From an uncultured Lachnospiraceae bacterium (GTDB lineage: Bacteria > Bacillota > Clostridia > Lachnospirales > Lachnospiraceae), in NCBI GenBank assembly GCA_910586555.1, contig CAJUJY010000024.1, positions 1 through 50,984 of the forward strand: DNA of 50,984 bases, written 5' to 3'. Positions 42,393 to 50,984 of the stretch are shown one piece after another (the stretch's first letter is position 1; every line of letters begins with the position of its first letter). The notes beneath the pieces were generated by a model. That model saw only the letters and a program-made list of their open reading frames with translations. It ran no database searches and had not been told where the DNA came from. The translations under genes were made by a program, and so were the position numbers.

Positions 42393-43598
42393 TTAATTTA
42401 AAATTTTAATAAGCAGTTTTAGCGAAAACCTTGGGTTCCTCTGCATAAGGCTGTCCCATTGTTCTAAATTTTCATCAGAATTTTCTATTTCACGCACAAA
42501 CCAGTGTGCCATCCAGGCCTGTGTATCTTCTGTAAGCATTTTATCATCTTCAAGCCATTTCATAAACCATAATTCACGTATTATCATTGTATTGGCAACT
42601 GCCATTTTTATTTTGGCAAGGAGCATCCTGTCATATGTTGCACTACAGCAGTAAAGGTATATAAAATAAAAAAGCAGTTGTTCAAGCTGTATATCTGTTA
42701 TTTCTTCTTTAAATTCTTCATAGCAGTTTATATATTCTTCTTCCCCCATCTGCATCCTTATATTTATTATACTTTGTATATATGGTATCCATGTATTTTT
42801 TAAAGGTTCCATTGTACATAAAGTAAAAAACATATCTGTAAGTATCTGTTTTACAGAAACATCTTCTGTTATAATATGTGGAAGCATCTGGTTATATGCA
42901 GAAGCATTACTGTATAATGAAACTATCTTTTTTATTTCATCTTCTTCACCAGGGGTAAATTCCTGGTATAGCGGAAAAAACCTGTTAATAAAACTGTTCC
43001 TGCTTCTTGCCTGCCTGTCCCTTATCCGCCTTTCTATATCATGTGCCATTCCAAGCAGAAGTGACATACGGCGGAATATGCCTATGTCCCTGTCCTGTGC
43101 AAGCCTTAACATTCCATCACGCACATACAGTAACTGGTTAAACAGCGGTGCATCAAAATGCCTGTCATGCCTGTCCTTTTTACTATCTTCCCTTGTCTTT
43201 ATTATAACGGGTTCTTCACGCATAAGCAGTTCTTTACATGCTATGGGGCATGTAATTGAAAGTGACTGTTCCCGCACATTGTAATATACTTCTTCATGCC
43301 TTGGGTGTGTATGGCATGTATGGCATAAATAATCTTCACCAAGATTTAAAACTATATCACACAGGTTATCTTCATTAAGAAATTCACATCTGTTTTCTTC
43401 ACCATGTGGCTCTATATTGCCAGTTTTTCTGTCAATTTTTTTACGCATGCGCTCTCCAAGCTCTCCCTGGATTTTATCATACTTTTTCAAGGTTTTCTTA
43501 TCAACTGTAATCTGCCATATATGGCAGCAGCTATCAGGACATAAAAGCCCTCCTGCACATGTAAACCTGTTAAAATAATCAGGGTAATAATACCGCAT
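42393..43598 (-). CDS. fliB: Flagellin lysine-N-methylase-like protein (FliB)
   Basis: 401 aa from ATG 43598 (AGAGG 7 nt upstream). N-terminal Cys-rich site typical of FliB/YkgJ proteins: FTCAGGLLCPDSCCHIW, later CEFLNEDNLCDI, HTCHTHPRH and ITCPIACKELL. FliB methylates lysines of flagellin in Salmonella; the Cys cluster probably binds an iron-sulfur or metal centre. No flagellar gene is in this window, so the link to flagella is family-based only. A 93-bp gap with the dispersed element separates it from Fic. Confidence 0.8.
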   Translation of the reverse strand: MRYYYPDYFNRFTCAGGLLCPDSCCHIWQITVDKKTLKKYDKIQGELGERMRKKIDRKTGNIEPHGEENRCEFLNEDNLCDIVLNLGEDYLCHTCHTHPRHEEVYYNVREQSLSITCPIACKELLMREEPVIIKTREDSKKDRHDRHFDAPLFNQLLYVRDGMLRLAQDRDIGIFRRMSLLLGMAHDIERRIRDRQARSRNSFINRFFPLYQEFTPGEEDEIKKIVSLYSNASAYNQMLPHIITEDVSVKQILTDMFFTLCTMEPLKNTWIPYIQSIINIRMQMGEEEYINCYEEFKEEITDIQLEQLLFYFIYLYCCSATYDRMLLAKIKMAVANTMIIRELWFMKWLEDDKMLTEDTQAWMAHWFVREIENSDENLEQWDSLMQRNPRFSLKLLIKILN

Positions 43599-43722
43599 AG
43601 GCAAACCTCTTTCCATGTTTTTTCTAATCTTACGCAGCTAAGTCCCGCCTGCTGGCATGACATTCTGCATTATACCACAACAGGAAGCTAAAATCCATTA
43701 TAATATTAAAAAAGGCTCTGTA

Positions 43723-43760
43723 AAAACAGCCAGGATTATACTATGGTTCCTGGCTGTTTT
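43723..43760. terminator. Strong bidirectional terminator
   Basis: AAAACAGCCAGGA (43723-43735) pairs perfectly with TCCTGGCTGTTTT (43748-43760). It lies between the HPt gene and FliB, so FliB starts a separate transcript. A TGGTATAAT extended -10 is seen upstream of FliB. Confidence 0.85.
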
Positions 43761-43786
43761 ACAAGCAGCCCTGTTTTTTTGTATTT

Positions 43787-44143
43787 TTAGCCAAACATGG
43801 TCTTTAAAGTTTCTGATAATACTTTATAAGCCCGTTCTGCTTCTGGCATAATTTCATATACTGGTTTTATATTGCCATCTTTAAGCAGGTATGATATCCT
43901 GCATATAATATCTCCAAAACCCTCAATATACAATTCATCACATATCCCTTTAAGTGTATGTGCTGCTATAAATGCTTCATTACAGTTATTTTCTGATACT
44001 GCCTTTTTAAGCTTTATAAAGTTACAGTCCATGGTAAAGTCTATAAAAAATTTTTTTATAAGCCCATAGTCACCATTAAATCTTTCATTAACTTTATTCA
44101 TATTAATTCCCAGGTTTTCAATATTATCCTTATATGCGTACAT
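43787..44143 (-). CDS. HPt-domain phosphotransfer protein
   Basis: 118 aa from ATG 44143 (GGAGAGG 3 nt upstream). Four-helix HPt domain: the phosphorylated His is in AAHTLKGICDELYI, with the supporting Lys-Gly. It is free-standing, with no kinase or receiver gene beside it, so it must relay phosphate for a phosphorelay coded elsewhere. Confidence 0.85.
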   Translation of the reverse strand: MYAYKDNIENLGINMNKVNERFNGDYGLIKKFFIDFTMDCNFIKLKKAVSENNCNEAFIAAHTLKGICDELYIEGFGDIICRISYLLKDGNIKPVYEIMPEAERAYKVLSETLKTMFG

Positions 44144-44403
44144 TTTCCTCTCCATTCCCTTGTATTTTACATACAAACCTTGCTTTATCTTTTTCCATAA
44201 TTATATAACTTTTATACAACATAAAATCATTATAAATAACACATGGCATACCAGCCACTACAATAATTTTACTCTAGATACCTTGCTTCGTCAAATAAAA
44301 ATATCATAATATTCTAAAAAAGACCAGCCATTTTAAGTCATAAAATGCCGGATTTTGCCGAATTTTGTAAAAACAGGAAGAATGGGCTTAAGGTACTATT
44401 TAT

Positions 44404-45228
44404 TTAATTATCACATTCATATATATCATAATATTTATTAGCATATGCGTTTATCTGTTTCATTACTTTCTTCATCTCTTTTTGGGAAATGCCTGGTTTT
44501 TTATATACAGAATATACTATGCTGCTGTATTTTTCATTGCCATCTTTTACCACTTCCCTGCGCTTTCTTAAAGACTTAAAAGTTCCAATTTCACTATATC
44601 CGTCACATATGCTGCTTTTACAGCCAAACTTATCCCTGCTGGTATCATTATATACATAATATTCATTTTCTATAAATGATATATAAGTATAACATGCATC
44701 GCCTTCAGTAGTGTACCTAAGTATTACTATAGCAGCCTTGAATGGTTCTGCATAACATTTAATTACACCGTCTTTGGGATTTTCTGCGTCTTCCCCTTCC
44801 CTGGTATATTTATAGAAATCCTGCCACATATTAAAAAATTTTTTTTCTTTTTTCTTATTATTATATATATTCTGTATTACTATACCCTTCTTTTCTGCTT
44901 CCTTTTCATTTATAGTATCTGGAAGTGAAGCAAGGTATTTTTTAATTTTTTTCTCTTCATTTTTACTATATACAGGTACATTTTTATATAGGTTTTTTGC
45001 TGTTTTTTTATTTGCATTAGTTTTATTCTCTTTTTTAACACTGGTAATGTTGTCTGTTTTATTATTGCTATCCTTATTATAAACTGTTGTGGATATCTGT
45101 TTATTAGCCATGCTGTTATTTGTAGCAGTTTTTACATTTACTTTGCCACAGCCAGGGGCTAATACCAGCATTATTAATATTGTAAGTATATATTTTTTAA
45201 TCTGTGTTACTGTTTTTAAATATTCCAT
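44404..45228 (-). CDS. Putative lipoprotein of the ECF sigma operon
   Basis: 274 aa from ATG 45228 (GAGGAG upstream); the longer frame reaches 45315 but has no site. Signal ends LVLAPGC, a lipobox, followed by Lys/Asn/Thr-rich linker and a C-terminal region with IVILRYTTEGDACYTYISFIE and FIENEYYVYND. No family recognised. The start lies within the last 32 bp of the anti-sigma-like gene, so it is the third gene of that operon. Confidence 0.7.
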   Translation of the reverse strand: MEYLKTVTQIKKYILTILIMLVLAPGCGKVNVKTATNNSMANKQISTTVYNKDSNNKTDNITSVKKENKTNANKKTAKNLYKNVPVYSKNEEKKIKKYLASLPDTINEKEAEKKGIVIQNIYNNKKKEKKFFNMWQDFYKYTREGEDAENPKDGVIKCYAEPFKAAIVILRYTTEGDACYTYISFIENEYYVYNDTSRDKFGCKSSICDGYSEIGTFKSLRKRREVVKDGNEKYSSIVYSVYKKPGISQKEMKKVMKQINAYANKYYDIYECDN

Positions 45229-46111
45229 AATATCTCTCCTCTTCTTTATTATTTTTAGATTTGCTTCCAATATAAAATATACCTGTTTTTTTATAATTTT
45301 TGCCTTTTTTAACATATATTTCTATAGATGTTATTATCTGTATGTTCTTTTTATCCCAGGCAGGTATGCCTGTACAGCTTTTTCTGCTGTCTGCCACTGA
45401 AATATCAAAATACACTTTATCCCCTGCCTTGCATAATTCTTTTTTTCCTTTTATAAATCTTTTTTTCCTGCTTTCTTTGTCTGTTATATATGTTTTACCT
45501 CCTTTTTTATAACCAGGAACTGTAAAATAAAAATCCCTGTCAAGGCTGAATACAATATATTCTGGATTTACAGTTTTTTTAGCGGTACTTTTTGTCTGTT
45601 CTTTAACTTCCTGTTCTTTAATTGTTTGTAATTTAACCAGGGCTAAAGGTAAGGTTTCTTTTAAATTTATATTACCTGTAACATCTGTATCTGAATTATC
45701 CTCTGAAAAAGAATCTAATTTATTTTCTGTGCTTTTATTGCTTCTCTCCATAACAAAAAACTTTGCGTCCTGGATTTTGCTTTTATCCTTTTTCTTATTT
45801 TCTGTACTTTTACTATTGCCTGTGCCTGCATACTGGCTGTTTTTACTATTGCCTGGTGTTTCTGTTATGTTTTTAACTGGCATATCTGGTTTTGTGTTAT
45901 CCTGGTTTTTATAAATATATACAATTATAATAACAAATGCAAGACATGCTGCACAGGTTAAGGCATGTCTGCATTTTTGCATGGCTATTAATTGTTTTTC
46001 TTCTTTTTCAAAGCGGGCTGCACCTTTTTTAAGTTCTTCTGTTTCTTTTTGTACTATCATTTCCTCTGGCAGAAGCCCTATTGCTTTAATAATAGTTTCT
46101 TCCTTTGTCAT
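45197..46111 (-). CDS. Putative anti-sigma factor, single membrane helix
   Basis: 304 aa. The cytoplasmic N-terminus (about 1-45) is Glu/Lys-rich, followed by one helix (ALTCAACLAFVIIIVYIY). The long extracellular Lys/Thr/Ser-rich linker leads to a C-terminal beta-rich region with YFTVPGYKKGGKTYITDK. No zinc-binding anti-sigma motif is visible. The call comes from the layout and from overlap with the sigma gene (4 bp), and the family is not recognised. Confidence 0.65.
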   Translation of the reverse strand: MTKEETIIKAIGLLPEEMIVQKETEELKKGAARFEKEEKQLIAMQKCRHALTCAACLAFVIIIVYIYKNQDNTKPDMPVKNITETPGNSKNSQYAGTGNSKSTENKKKDKSKIQDAKFFVMERSNKSTENKLDSFSEDNSDTDVTGNINLKETLPLALVKLQTIKEQEVKEQTKSTAKKTVNPEYIVFSLDRDFYFTVPGYKKGGKTYITDKESRKKRFIKGKKELCKAGDKVYFDISVADSRKSCTGIPAWDKKNIQIITSIEIYVKKGKNYKKTGIFYIGSKSKNNKEEERYYGIFKNSNTD

Positions 46112-46668
46112 AGGTATACAGCCTCCTTTTCAAGCCATTTTTTTAACTGCCTGCGCATACGGCATAGTATTGATTTAACAGTACCTTCTTTTATGCCAAG
46201 TTCTTCTGATATTTCCTTAATACCTGCCAGATAGAAGTATCTTTGTAAAAAAATCCAGCGTTTTGTTTTATCTTGTGAATTAAGAAAATCCGCTATTACA
46301 TCTGCAACCATTTTTAATTCCAGATGTTCTTCTACCCTGTTCCTTCCTGCAACACATTCTGAAAGTTCTTCTAAAGCCATTTCCATATTACCACCTCCAC
46401 GCTTTATGGCATGTTTTTTGTTATAACAGTTTATAGAAATATTACGGACAAGCTTTGCAAGATATCCTGCAAGGTTTACAGGTCTGTCCGGAGGGACTGA
46501 ATTCCAGATATTAAACCATGTGTCATTTACACATTCTTTAGCATCTTCTTCATTACCTGCAATACGGCATGAAATGGTAAAACAGTAATTCCCATATTTT
46601 GCAGACAGGCACTTAAGCCCTTGTTCTTTCCTGTCCCATATAAGCTGCACTATTTCTTCATCTTCCAT
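46108..46668 (-). CDS. ECF sigma factor
   Basis: 186 aa. Region 2 (AKECVNDTWFNIWNSVPPD, AGYLAKLVRNISIN) and region 4 (FYLAGIKEISEELGIKEGTVKSILCRMRRQLKKWL) match sigma-70 ECF factors. GGGAGGGG precedes ATG. First gene of an ECF/anti-sigma/lipoprotein operon, with a matching ECF-type promoter upstream. Signal and target genes are unknown. Confidence 0.9.
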   Translation of the reverse strand: MEDEEIVQLIWDRKEQGLKCLSAKYGNYCFTISCRIAGNEEDAKECVNDTWFNIWNSVPPDRPVNLAGYLAKLVRNISINCYNKKHAIKRGGGNMEMALEELSECVAGRNRVEEHLELKMVADVIADFLNSQDKTKRWIFLQRYFYLAGIKEISEELGIKEGTVKSILCRMRRQLKKWLEKEAVYL

Positions 46669-46718
46669 CTTCCCCTCCCTGAAAATTATATTTGTACCAC
46701 TTTTTATCCTTTAATAAT

Positions 46719-46746
46719 ATAGACAGCATAATTTAAACCAGGTTGC
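46719..46746 (-). promoter_or_regulatory. ECF-type promoter of the sigma operon
   Basis: Minus strand: GCAACC (46746-46741), 16 bp, GTCTAT (46724-46719), 50 bp before the sigma ATG. The AAC...GTC pattern is that of ECF sigma promoters, so the operon may be autoregulated. I did not see a second copy of this motif in the window. Confidence 0.5.
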
Positions 46747-46974
46747 ACATGAATAAAATATTTATTATTGCTGCCTGTTAGTTTTAATTTCCATTTTTTT
46801 AACTGGATTACTGGTTATTGGTATTATAATTTATAAAACTAATATAGAAAAGAATCAAGCAGATATTGGCAGCTTGTTTAAATAAGATTAAAAAAATGCC
46901 AGCCTACAGTTATTAAAACTGTAAACTGGCATAAATAAATATATTTACTTTTGCATATTTCTTTAAAGATTAAC
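46747..46974. other. Intergenic region between ECF operon and GH16 gene
   Basis: Contains only a terminator hairpin for the GH16 gene: TGCCAG (46897-46902) and CTGGCA (46926-46931) with inner TACAGTT/AACTGTA pairing, followed on the minus strand by TTTTTT. The remaining 46747-46896 shows no gene or clear motif. Confidence 0.6.
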
Positions 46975-49900
46975 TTACTGTTCTACTTTTACAAGTGAAA
47001 AATCTGATAAAGTAATTGTAGATATAGGAGTATCAACAGGCTTAGATTTATCATTATTTTCAAATATTTGTCCCATAGAAATTGACATTGTCATATTATT
47101 ATCTGTTTCTTTCTCTACAGTAAATGTAATTTCAACTAGTTTTTCTGTATTTTCGACTAACTGGATATCACCACCGCCATACCAGTCATAACTAGCAGTT
47201 AAAAATGCACATTTAATTGTACGTGCTTTTGTGGAAGTTGCTTTAAATGTTGCTTTGTATTTACTGCCTTTTTCTAATGTAATTCCTTCCTGTTTAAGCT
47301 GTACTTTCCAGTCGTCATCTCCAACACTTGTAATATCAAATACTGCTTTATTATTTTCAAATGAAACTACTGCTGCACCTGTAGAAGTTACTGCCTTTTC
47401 CCATCCTTCTTCACCACTAGCAAAGTCACCATTTTTTAATATATTTTCCCCTGCTGGCTGTGCTGGTATTTCTGGTGCTTCTATTTTTTCAAGGTTAATA
47501 TTATCAATGCATATACGGTGTTGTTCTGTAATTTGTGTGCCTCCAACAGCACCCATTGAAATACTTAATATGGATTTTAAGTCTGTGTCTTTTTTCATCT
47601 GGAATTCAATTTCAAATGTCTGGTAATTATCAGTAAGATCTACAATTTTTTCACCAGAATATGGATCCCAGTTATCATCAGCACTTCCATCTCTTTGTAT
47701 TGCAAACATAAGTTTTCTTGCAATGCTTGATTTAGCTTCAAGTGAAAGCCTGTACCACTGGTCTTTTTCCAGTTCAACATTATTCTGCTTTAACTGGATT
47801 TTCCATGCTGCATCACCAGTGTTATTTATTGTAAAGTCTAATGCATTATCTTCTGTAAGGCTGTCTACAACACAAGTTGCGCTTGCGCTGCCATCTACAT
47901 ATGGTTCATATCCTGAAAGCCCTGCATTAAAGTTTCCGTTTTTAATTAAGCTGTCTTCTACAACACGTACATCATCAATATAGTATGTACCAGGTTTCCT
48001 AAATGTAAATACAATATCTTTATTATCTAGTGGTGTTTTTGCTGGAATTTTATATGTGTATTCTTTTTCTGTACTATCAAGTGCTGCATCAAATTCATTT
48101 CCTGCAACAGTTACACTAATATTTTTGGAAGCTTCACCCTCTGCTTTAAAGCTTAATGCATAGGCAGTACCTTCTGCTAATGCAAGTTCCTTTTGTGAAA
48201 CAATTACAGGGGCTGTTTCTGATGTCCCTGCTGGTGCAACAACCTTTAGCCTTCTGGTATTATCTGTATTAGTTACATAAACTTCTGCGCCTGCTTTATT
48301 ATCAACTTCCCAGTATTCTTTACGGTCTTTGCCTTCCTGGAAGCTTCCATTATAAACATAGTTGCCATCAGCAAGAACAGTCTTTTTATCTAATTCGTCT
48401 GGCGAAGCTTCTTTTATCTTTACAATAGAAACATTGCTTATATATATATCTGCTACAGAAGCTGTCTTGCCAAGGTTATATTCAAGACGCCCGTTAGCAT
48501 CATCTTTATCTTCCATTGTAAATTCATATTCATATGTGTTCTTTGTAGTGCCTAATTGTACTGTTGTATCTGGCATATAACGCTTGTAGCCACGGTCTGG
48601 TGCAGATACATCTACTATCATGGTTCTTGCTTCACTTGCATATGCATCAAATTTTACTTTATATGTTGCACCTTTTTTCATTGGGATATCTGGCTGTACA
48701 AGCTGTACACTATGGTTTTCTGTACCTGCTTTTGTTGTCTTTATTACAATCTGTCCATCTTTAATTTCTGCTGTTGCTTCCCCGCCAGCGGCTTCAAGGA
48801 ATTTCCAGTCTTTTTCGTCTGTTAAGTCTTCTGCTGTTTCAAATTTACCGTTATTTACATAGTTGCCATCTTTATCTGGATCTCTTAAAACAACATCTTT
48901 TACTGGCTTTTCTACATCTTCGTTATAGCTGTCTTTCTGGTATACTTTTACATAGTCAACCATAAGGGCAGCATTATCAATATCTGTTGTTTCATCAGGG
49001 TTTCCTGGCCAGTTTCCGCCTACAGCAAGGTTTAAAATAATATAAAATGGCTGGTCAAATGGCGCCGGGTATGTAATCTCACCCTGTCCTTCTGTTGCAG
49101 AATACCAGTCGTTTTCTGTATGCATAAGCACACCGTCTACATACCAGTTAATCCTTCCTGGTTCCCATTCTGCGCTGAAAGTATGGTATTCCTCTGAGAA
49201 ATCTCCTTTATCCAGTTTATAATTTCCCTGGCTTTCACTGTGAGGGTTGCCATAATGTATTGTGCCATATGAAGTCTTTGTATCATTTCCAAGCACTTCC
49301 ATAATATCAATTTCACCACATCTTGGCCACTGCCCATAGAGGTTTTCATTAGCAGGCATCATCCAGAATGCAGGAAGGAAGCCCTGGCCTGCTGGCACTT
49401 TTACCCTTGCTTCAAAAAGGCCGTATTTAAAGTTATGTTTATTTTGTGTATTTATCCTGCCTGATGTATAAGAAACAGTTCCTTTATCATCAACAGTTTT
49501 TACAGGCCTTAATACAAGGCTGCCATCTTTAATATAAATATTCTTCTCTGAATCTACATATTCCTGGAGTTCATTATTTACCCATCCTGGTTCATGTAAT
49601 TCAACATTCCAGTCATCCCTGTTTAATGAAGTACTGTTAAAGTTTTCTTCCCATTTAAGGGTATAGCCTTTATGTATATCTTCTGGTGTTAATGATGGTG
49701 CTGCTGATGATGTTGCCTGTGGTTTTATCACTGGATAATAGCTTCCTCCTCCTGTACCTGGTGCTTGTGTTGTACCTGGTGTCTGTGATACATCTGGTGC
49801 TTTTGTTGCACCTGGTGTCTGTGATGCACCTGGTACCTGTGTTGTGCCTGGTGCCTGTGTCCCTTCTGGTACTTTTGTTTCTGGTGCACCGCTTTCATCT

Positions 49901-50505
49901 GGGTTTGATGCTGTCCCAGGAGTTTGTGTTGTATCTGGTGCAGCTGTTTCTTTACTGTTATCTTTTTTAACTGTTACTTCCATTTTTCTTGTCCAAGTCT
50001 TTTTATATCCTTTAATTTTAGCTGTAATTGTTGCTTTGCCTTTAGATACGCCTGTAATTTTGCCGCCGCTTATTTTAGCAATTTTTTTGTCTGATGAAGA
50101 CCATTTAACTGTTAATTTTTTATTTCCGTATTTTTGTACAGATATGGTTTCCTTCTGGTTTTCTGTAATTTCCAGTGAAGATTTGCTTAAAACAGGTGCT
50201 TTTACTACTTTAATTTTGCAGGTATATTTTTTTTTGCCTTTTTTCCATGTTATTTTAGCATTTCCTGTCTTTTTTGCAGTTACAACACCATTTTTTGTAA
50301 CAGATGCTACAGATTTTTTTGATGTTGTATATTTACCAGTGGTTTCTTTTATACCAGATATGCCAAGGTCAATTTTATCACCTTTAGAAAGGACACAATC
50401 TGATATGGATAGTTTTGATGCTGCTTTTGCAGGCAATGGGACAGAAGGTACTGCCATGACCACTGCAACAGTAGCCGCTATGCCCTTAAGTAAATGTTTT
50501 TTCAT
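46975..50505 (-). CDS. Secreted modular GH16 endo-beta-glucanase with Ig-like and CBM domains
   Basis: 1176 aa, AGGGGG before ATG. Signal peptide 1-28 (AKA cleavage). Two Big_2-like Ig domains (about 30-100 and 103-180), a Thr/Pro-rich linker of (TQ/SQ)xPG repeats (about 185-255), a GH16 catalytic domain (about 278-525) with CGEIDIMEVLG (nucleophile Glu398, Asp400, acid/base Glu403), and four C-terminal CBM4/9-like modules (about 550-700, 715-860, 870-1015 and 1030-1176). The EIDIME form and NLAVGGNWPG favour a laminarinase/beta-1,3(4)-glucanase. No cell-wall anchor motif is seen, so the Big domains may hold it near the surface. The linker repeats are a likely place for length variation. Confidence 0.9.
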   Translation of the reverse strand: MKKHLLKGIAATVAVVMAVPSVPLPAKAASKLSISDCVLSKGDKIDLGISGIKETTGKYTTSKKSVASVTKNGVVTAKKTGNAKITWKKGKKKYTCKIKVVKAPVLSKSSLEITENQKETISVQKYGNKKLTVKWSSSDKKIAKISGGKITGVSKGKATITAKIKGYKKTWTRKMEVTVKKDNSKETAAPDTTQTPGTASNPDESGAPETKVPEGTQAPGTTQVPGASQTPGATKAPDVSQTPGTTQAPGTGGGSYYPVIKPQATSSAAPSLTPEDIHKGYTLKWEENFNSTSLNRDDWNVELHEPGWVNNELQEYVDSEKNIYIKDGSLVLRPVKTVDDKGTVSYTSGRINTQNKHNFKYGLFEARVKVPAGQGFLPAFWMMPANENLYGQWPRCGEIDIMEVLGNDTKTSYGTIHYGNPHSESQGNYKLDKGDFSEEYHTFSAEWEPGRINWYVDGVLMHTENDWYSATEGQGEITYPAPFDQPFYIILNLAVGGNWPGNPDETTDIDNAALMVDYVKVYQKDSYNEDVEKPVKDVVLRDPDKDGNYVNNGKFETAEDLTDEKDWKFLEAAGGEATAEIKDGQIVIKTTKAGTENHSVQLVQPDIPMKKGATYKVKFDAYASEARTMIVDVSAPDRGYKRYMPDTTVQLGTTKNTYEYEFTMEDKDDANGRLEYNLGKTASVADIYISNVSIVKIKEASPDELDKKTVLADGNYVYNGSFQEGKDRKEYWEVDNKAGAEVYVTNTDNTRRLKVVAPAGTSETAPVIVSQKELALAEGTAYALSFKAEGEASKNISVTVAGNEFDAALDSTEKEYTYKIPAKTPLDNKDIVFTFRKPGTYYIDDVRVVEDSLIKNGNFNAGLSGYEPYVDGSASATCVVDSLTEDNALDFTINNTGDAAWKIQLKQNNVELEKDQWYRLSLEAKSSIARKLMFAIQRDGSADDNWDPYSGEKIVDLTDNYQTFEIEFQMKKDTDLKSILSISMGAVGGTQITEQHRICIDNINLEKIEAPEIPAQPAGENILKNGDFASGEEGWEKAVTSTGAAVVSFENNKAVFDITSVGDDDWKVQLKQEGITLEKGSKYKATFKATSTKARTIKCAFLTASYDWYGGGDIQLVENTEKLVEITFTVEKETDNNMTMSISMGQIFENNDKSKPVDTPISTITLSDFSLVKVEQ

Positions 50506-50660
50506 ATTGGTTTCCCCCTATACTTATGATATTTTTGTGTAACTAAATTTTTAAGTATAATTATTATAAACAGTTTAATTATTCCAGAATACAAAACTAT
50601 ATACAAAAATATCAGAATCATGATATAATAATCAGATATTGTAAACCAGATTATACAAAA

Positions 50661-50698
50661 TTTGTTCCTATGCCATATTTCTATGGCACAGGAACAAA
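50661..50698 (+). promoter_or_regulatory. Long hairpin in the leader of the AraC-type fragment
   Basis: TTTGTTCCT (50661-50669) and AGGAACAAA (50690-50698), one A-C mismatch, then TGCCATA (50671-50677) and TATGGCA (50682-50688), loop TTTC. The stem is 9 + 7 bp with only one mismatch. It lies 17 bp before the start at 50715, so it could be a leader attenuator or the scar of a palindromic insertion. Confidence 0.55.
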
Positions 50699-50714
50699 AC
50701 TGAAAGGAAAAAAT

Positions 50715-50972
50715 ATGAATTTAAGAAAAGAATGGTGTGAGCAGGAACTACATGATAATGAAGAATTTGTAGCACACCGCCCGTTAGAGGAAGAATATTC
50801 TTTCTACCATGCTGTCAGTTCCGGGGATATGGATTATGTACAGGAAAACTGCCAGCAGGACACTTTTACAAACCCTGAGGGTATGGGAATACTTTCATCA
50901 AACCGGCTAGTCAACCTTAAATACCATTTTGTCACGGAAATCAATTTTCAAAAAGTTAAAGATAAGATATAA
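50715..50972 (+). pseudogene. 5' fragment of an AraC-type regulator
   Basis: 86 aa from ATG 50715 (GAAAGGA). It begins MNLRKEWCEQELHDNEE and runs through GDMDYVQENC and GMGILSSNRLVNLKYHFV, the start of a group of Lachnospiraceae AraC regulators in which the motif NLKYHFV continues into an HTH domain about 200 residues on. Here the frame turns into an unrelated EINFQKVKDKI and stops at 50972, and the rest lies outside the window. It is probably truncated or frameshifted. Divergent from the GH16 gene. Confidence 0.6.
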
Positions 50973-50984
50973 TGAAGGCATGGA

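Noticed and set aside
49686..50542. Long plus-strand frames opposite the GH16 gene
   Set aside because: They mirror the repetitive Thr/Pro linker and Ig-domain codons; low-complexity composition and no ribosome sites.

Overview
The window looks like a chromosomal segment of a low-GC, gut-type Clostridia bacterium, most likely a Lachnospiraceae member. Supporting signs are AT-rich codon use, strong Shine-Dalgarno sites, secreted glycanases with Ig-like (Big_2) domains, a SpoIIM-like protein, PTS sugar genes with a class III fructose-1,6-bisphosphatase, and several AraC regulators. No tRNA, rRNA, CRISPR array or intact transposase was seen. Family assignments are made by reading motifs, not by searches.

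Layout. 1-476 has no gene but holds a candidate structured RNA (48-202). 477-5908 carries a peptide-binding-like membrane protein, a SpoIIM-like protein, coaE and a GH2 beta-mannosidase. 6117-7169 is an Rpn-family nuclease gene with a tandem-repeat hinge and a strong in-frame internal start, as in known toxin/intragenic-antitoxin genes. 7258-13436 is a two-component/ABC exporter module: two half-transporters, an AgrC-like kinase and a divergent LytTR regulator, with a paired direct repeat upstream of the exporter operon. A decayed acetyltransferase lies between kinase and regulator. 13437-16707 holds an EamA transporter with an AraC regulator, a Uma2-like nuclease and an acetyltransferase. 16756-18578 is a decayed secreted GH51 arabinofuranosidase, with a divergent AraC regulator that still looks intact.

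19605-28995 is a carbohydrate block read leftwards: EIIB, PRD regulator, terminator and promoter, EIIA, 1-phosphofructokinase-like kinase, L-sorbose-1-phosphate reductase, HPr, enzyme I, then fbp. No membrane EIIC is present. A small hairpin-rich relic resembling IS200/IS605 ends sits just upstream of EIIB, where an EIIC would be expected. 29237-32515 holds a histidine phosphatase, an SseB-like protein and an Ig-domain lipoprotein.

32593-43598 is a tightly packed leftward run: FliB-like methylase, class II Fic protein, CHASE2-adenylate cyclase, TIM-barrel protein, YhfC-type membrane protease, CgeB-like glycosyltransferase, LTA-synthase-like sulfatase, LrgA and LrgB. From Fic onwards it is probably one operon joining signalling (cAMP, AMPylation) to the cell envelope. 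It is the best candidate for an undescribed system here. 43787-46668 has an HPt protein and an ECF sigma/anti-sigma/lipoprotein operon with its own ECF-type promoter. 46975-50505 is a large modular GH16 beta-glucanase, and the window ends in a fragment of another AraC-type regulator.

Two families of short repeats cross these regions. One is a hairpin/ACTTACTTAATGAGGTTA motif resembling IS200/IS605 ends, at 1905, 2790, 15556 and 29124. The other is a 35-bp element at 23251, 28606 and 42298, at least 30/35 identical in the comparisons made, sitting immediately before unrelated genes and running into the start codon of two of them.
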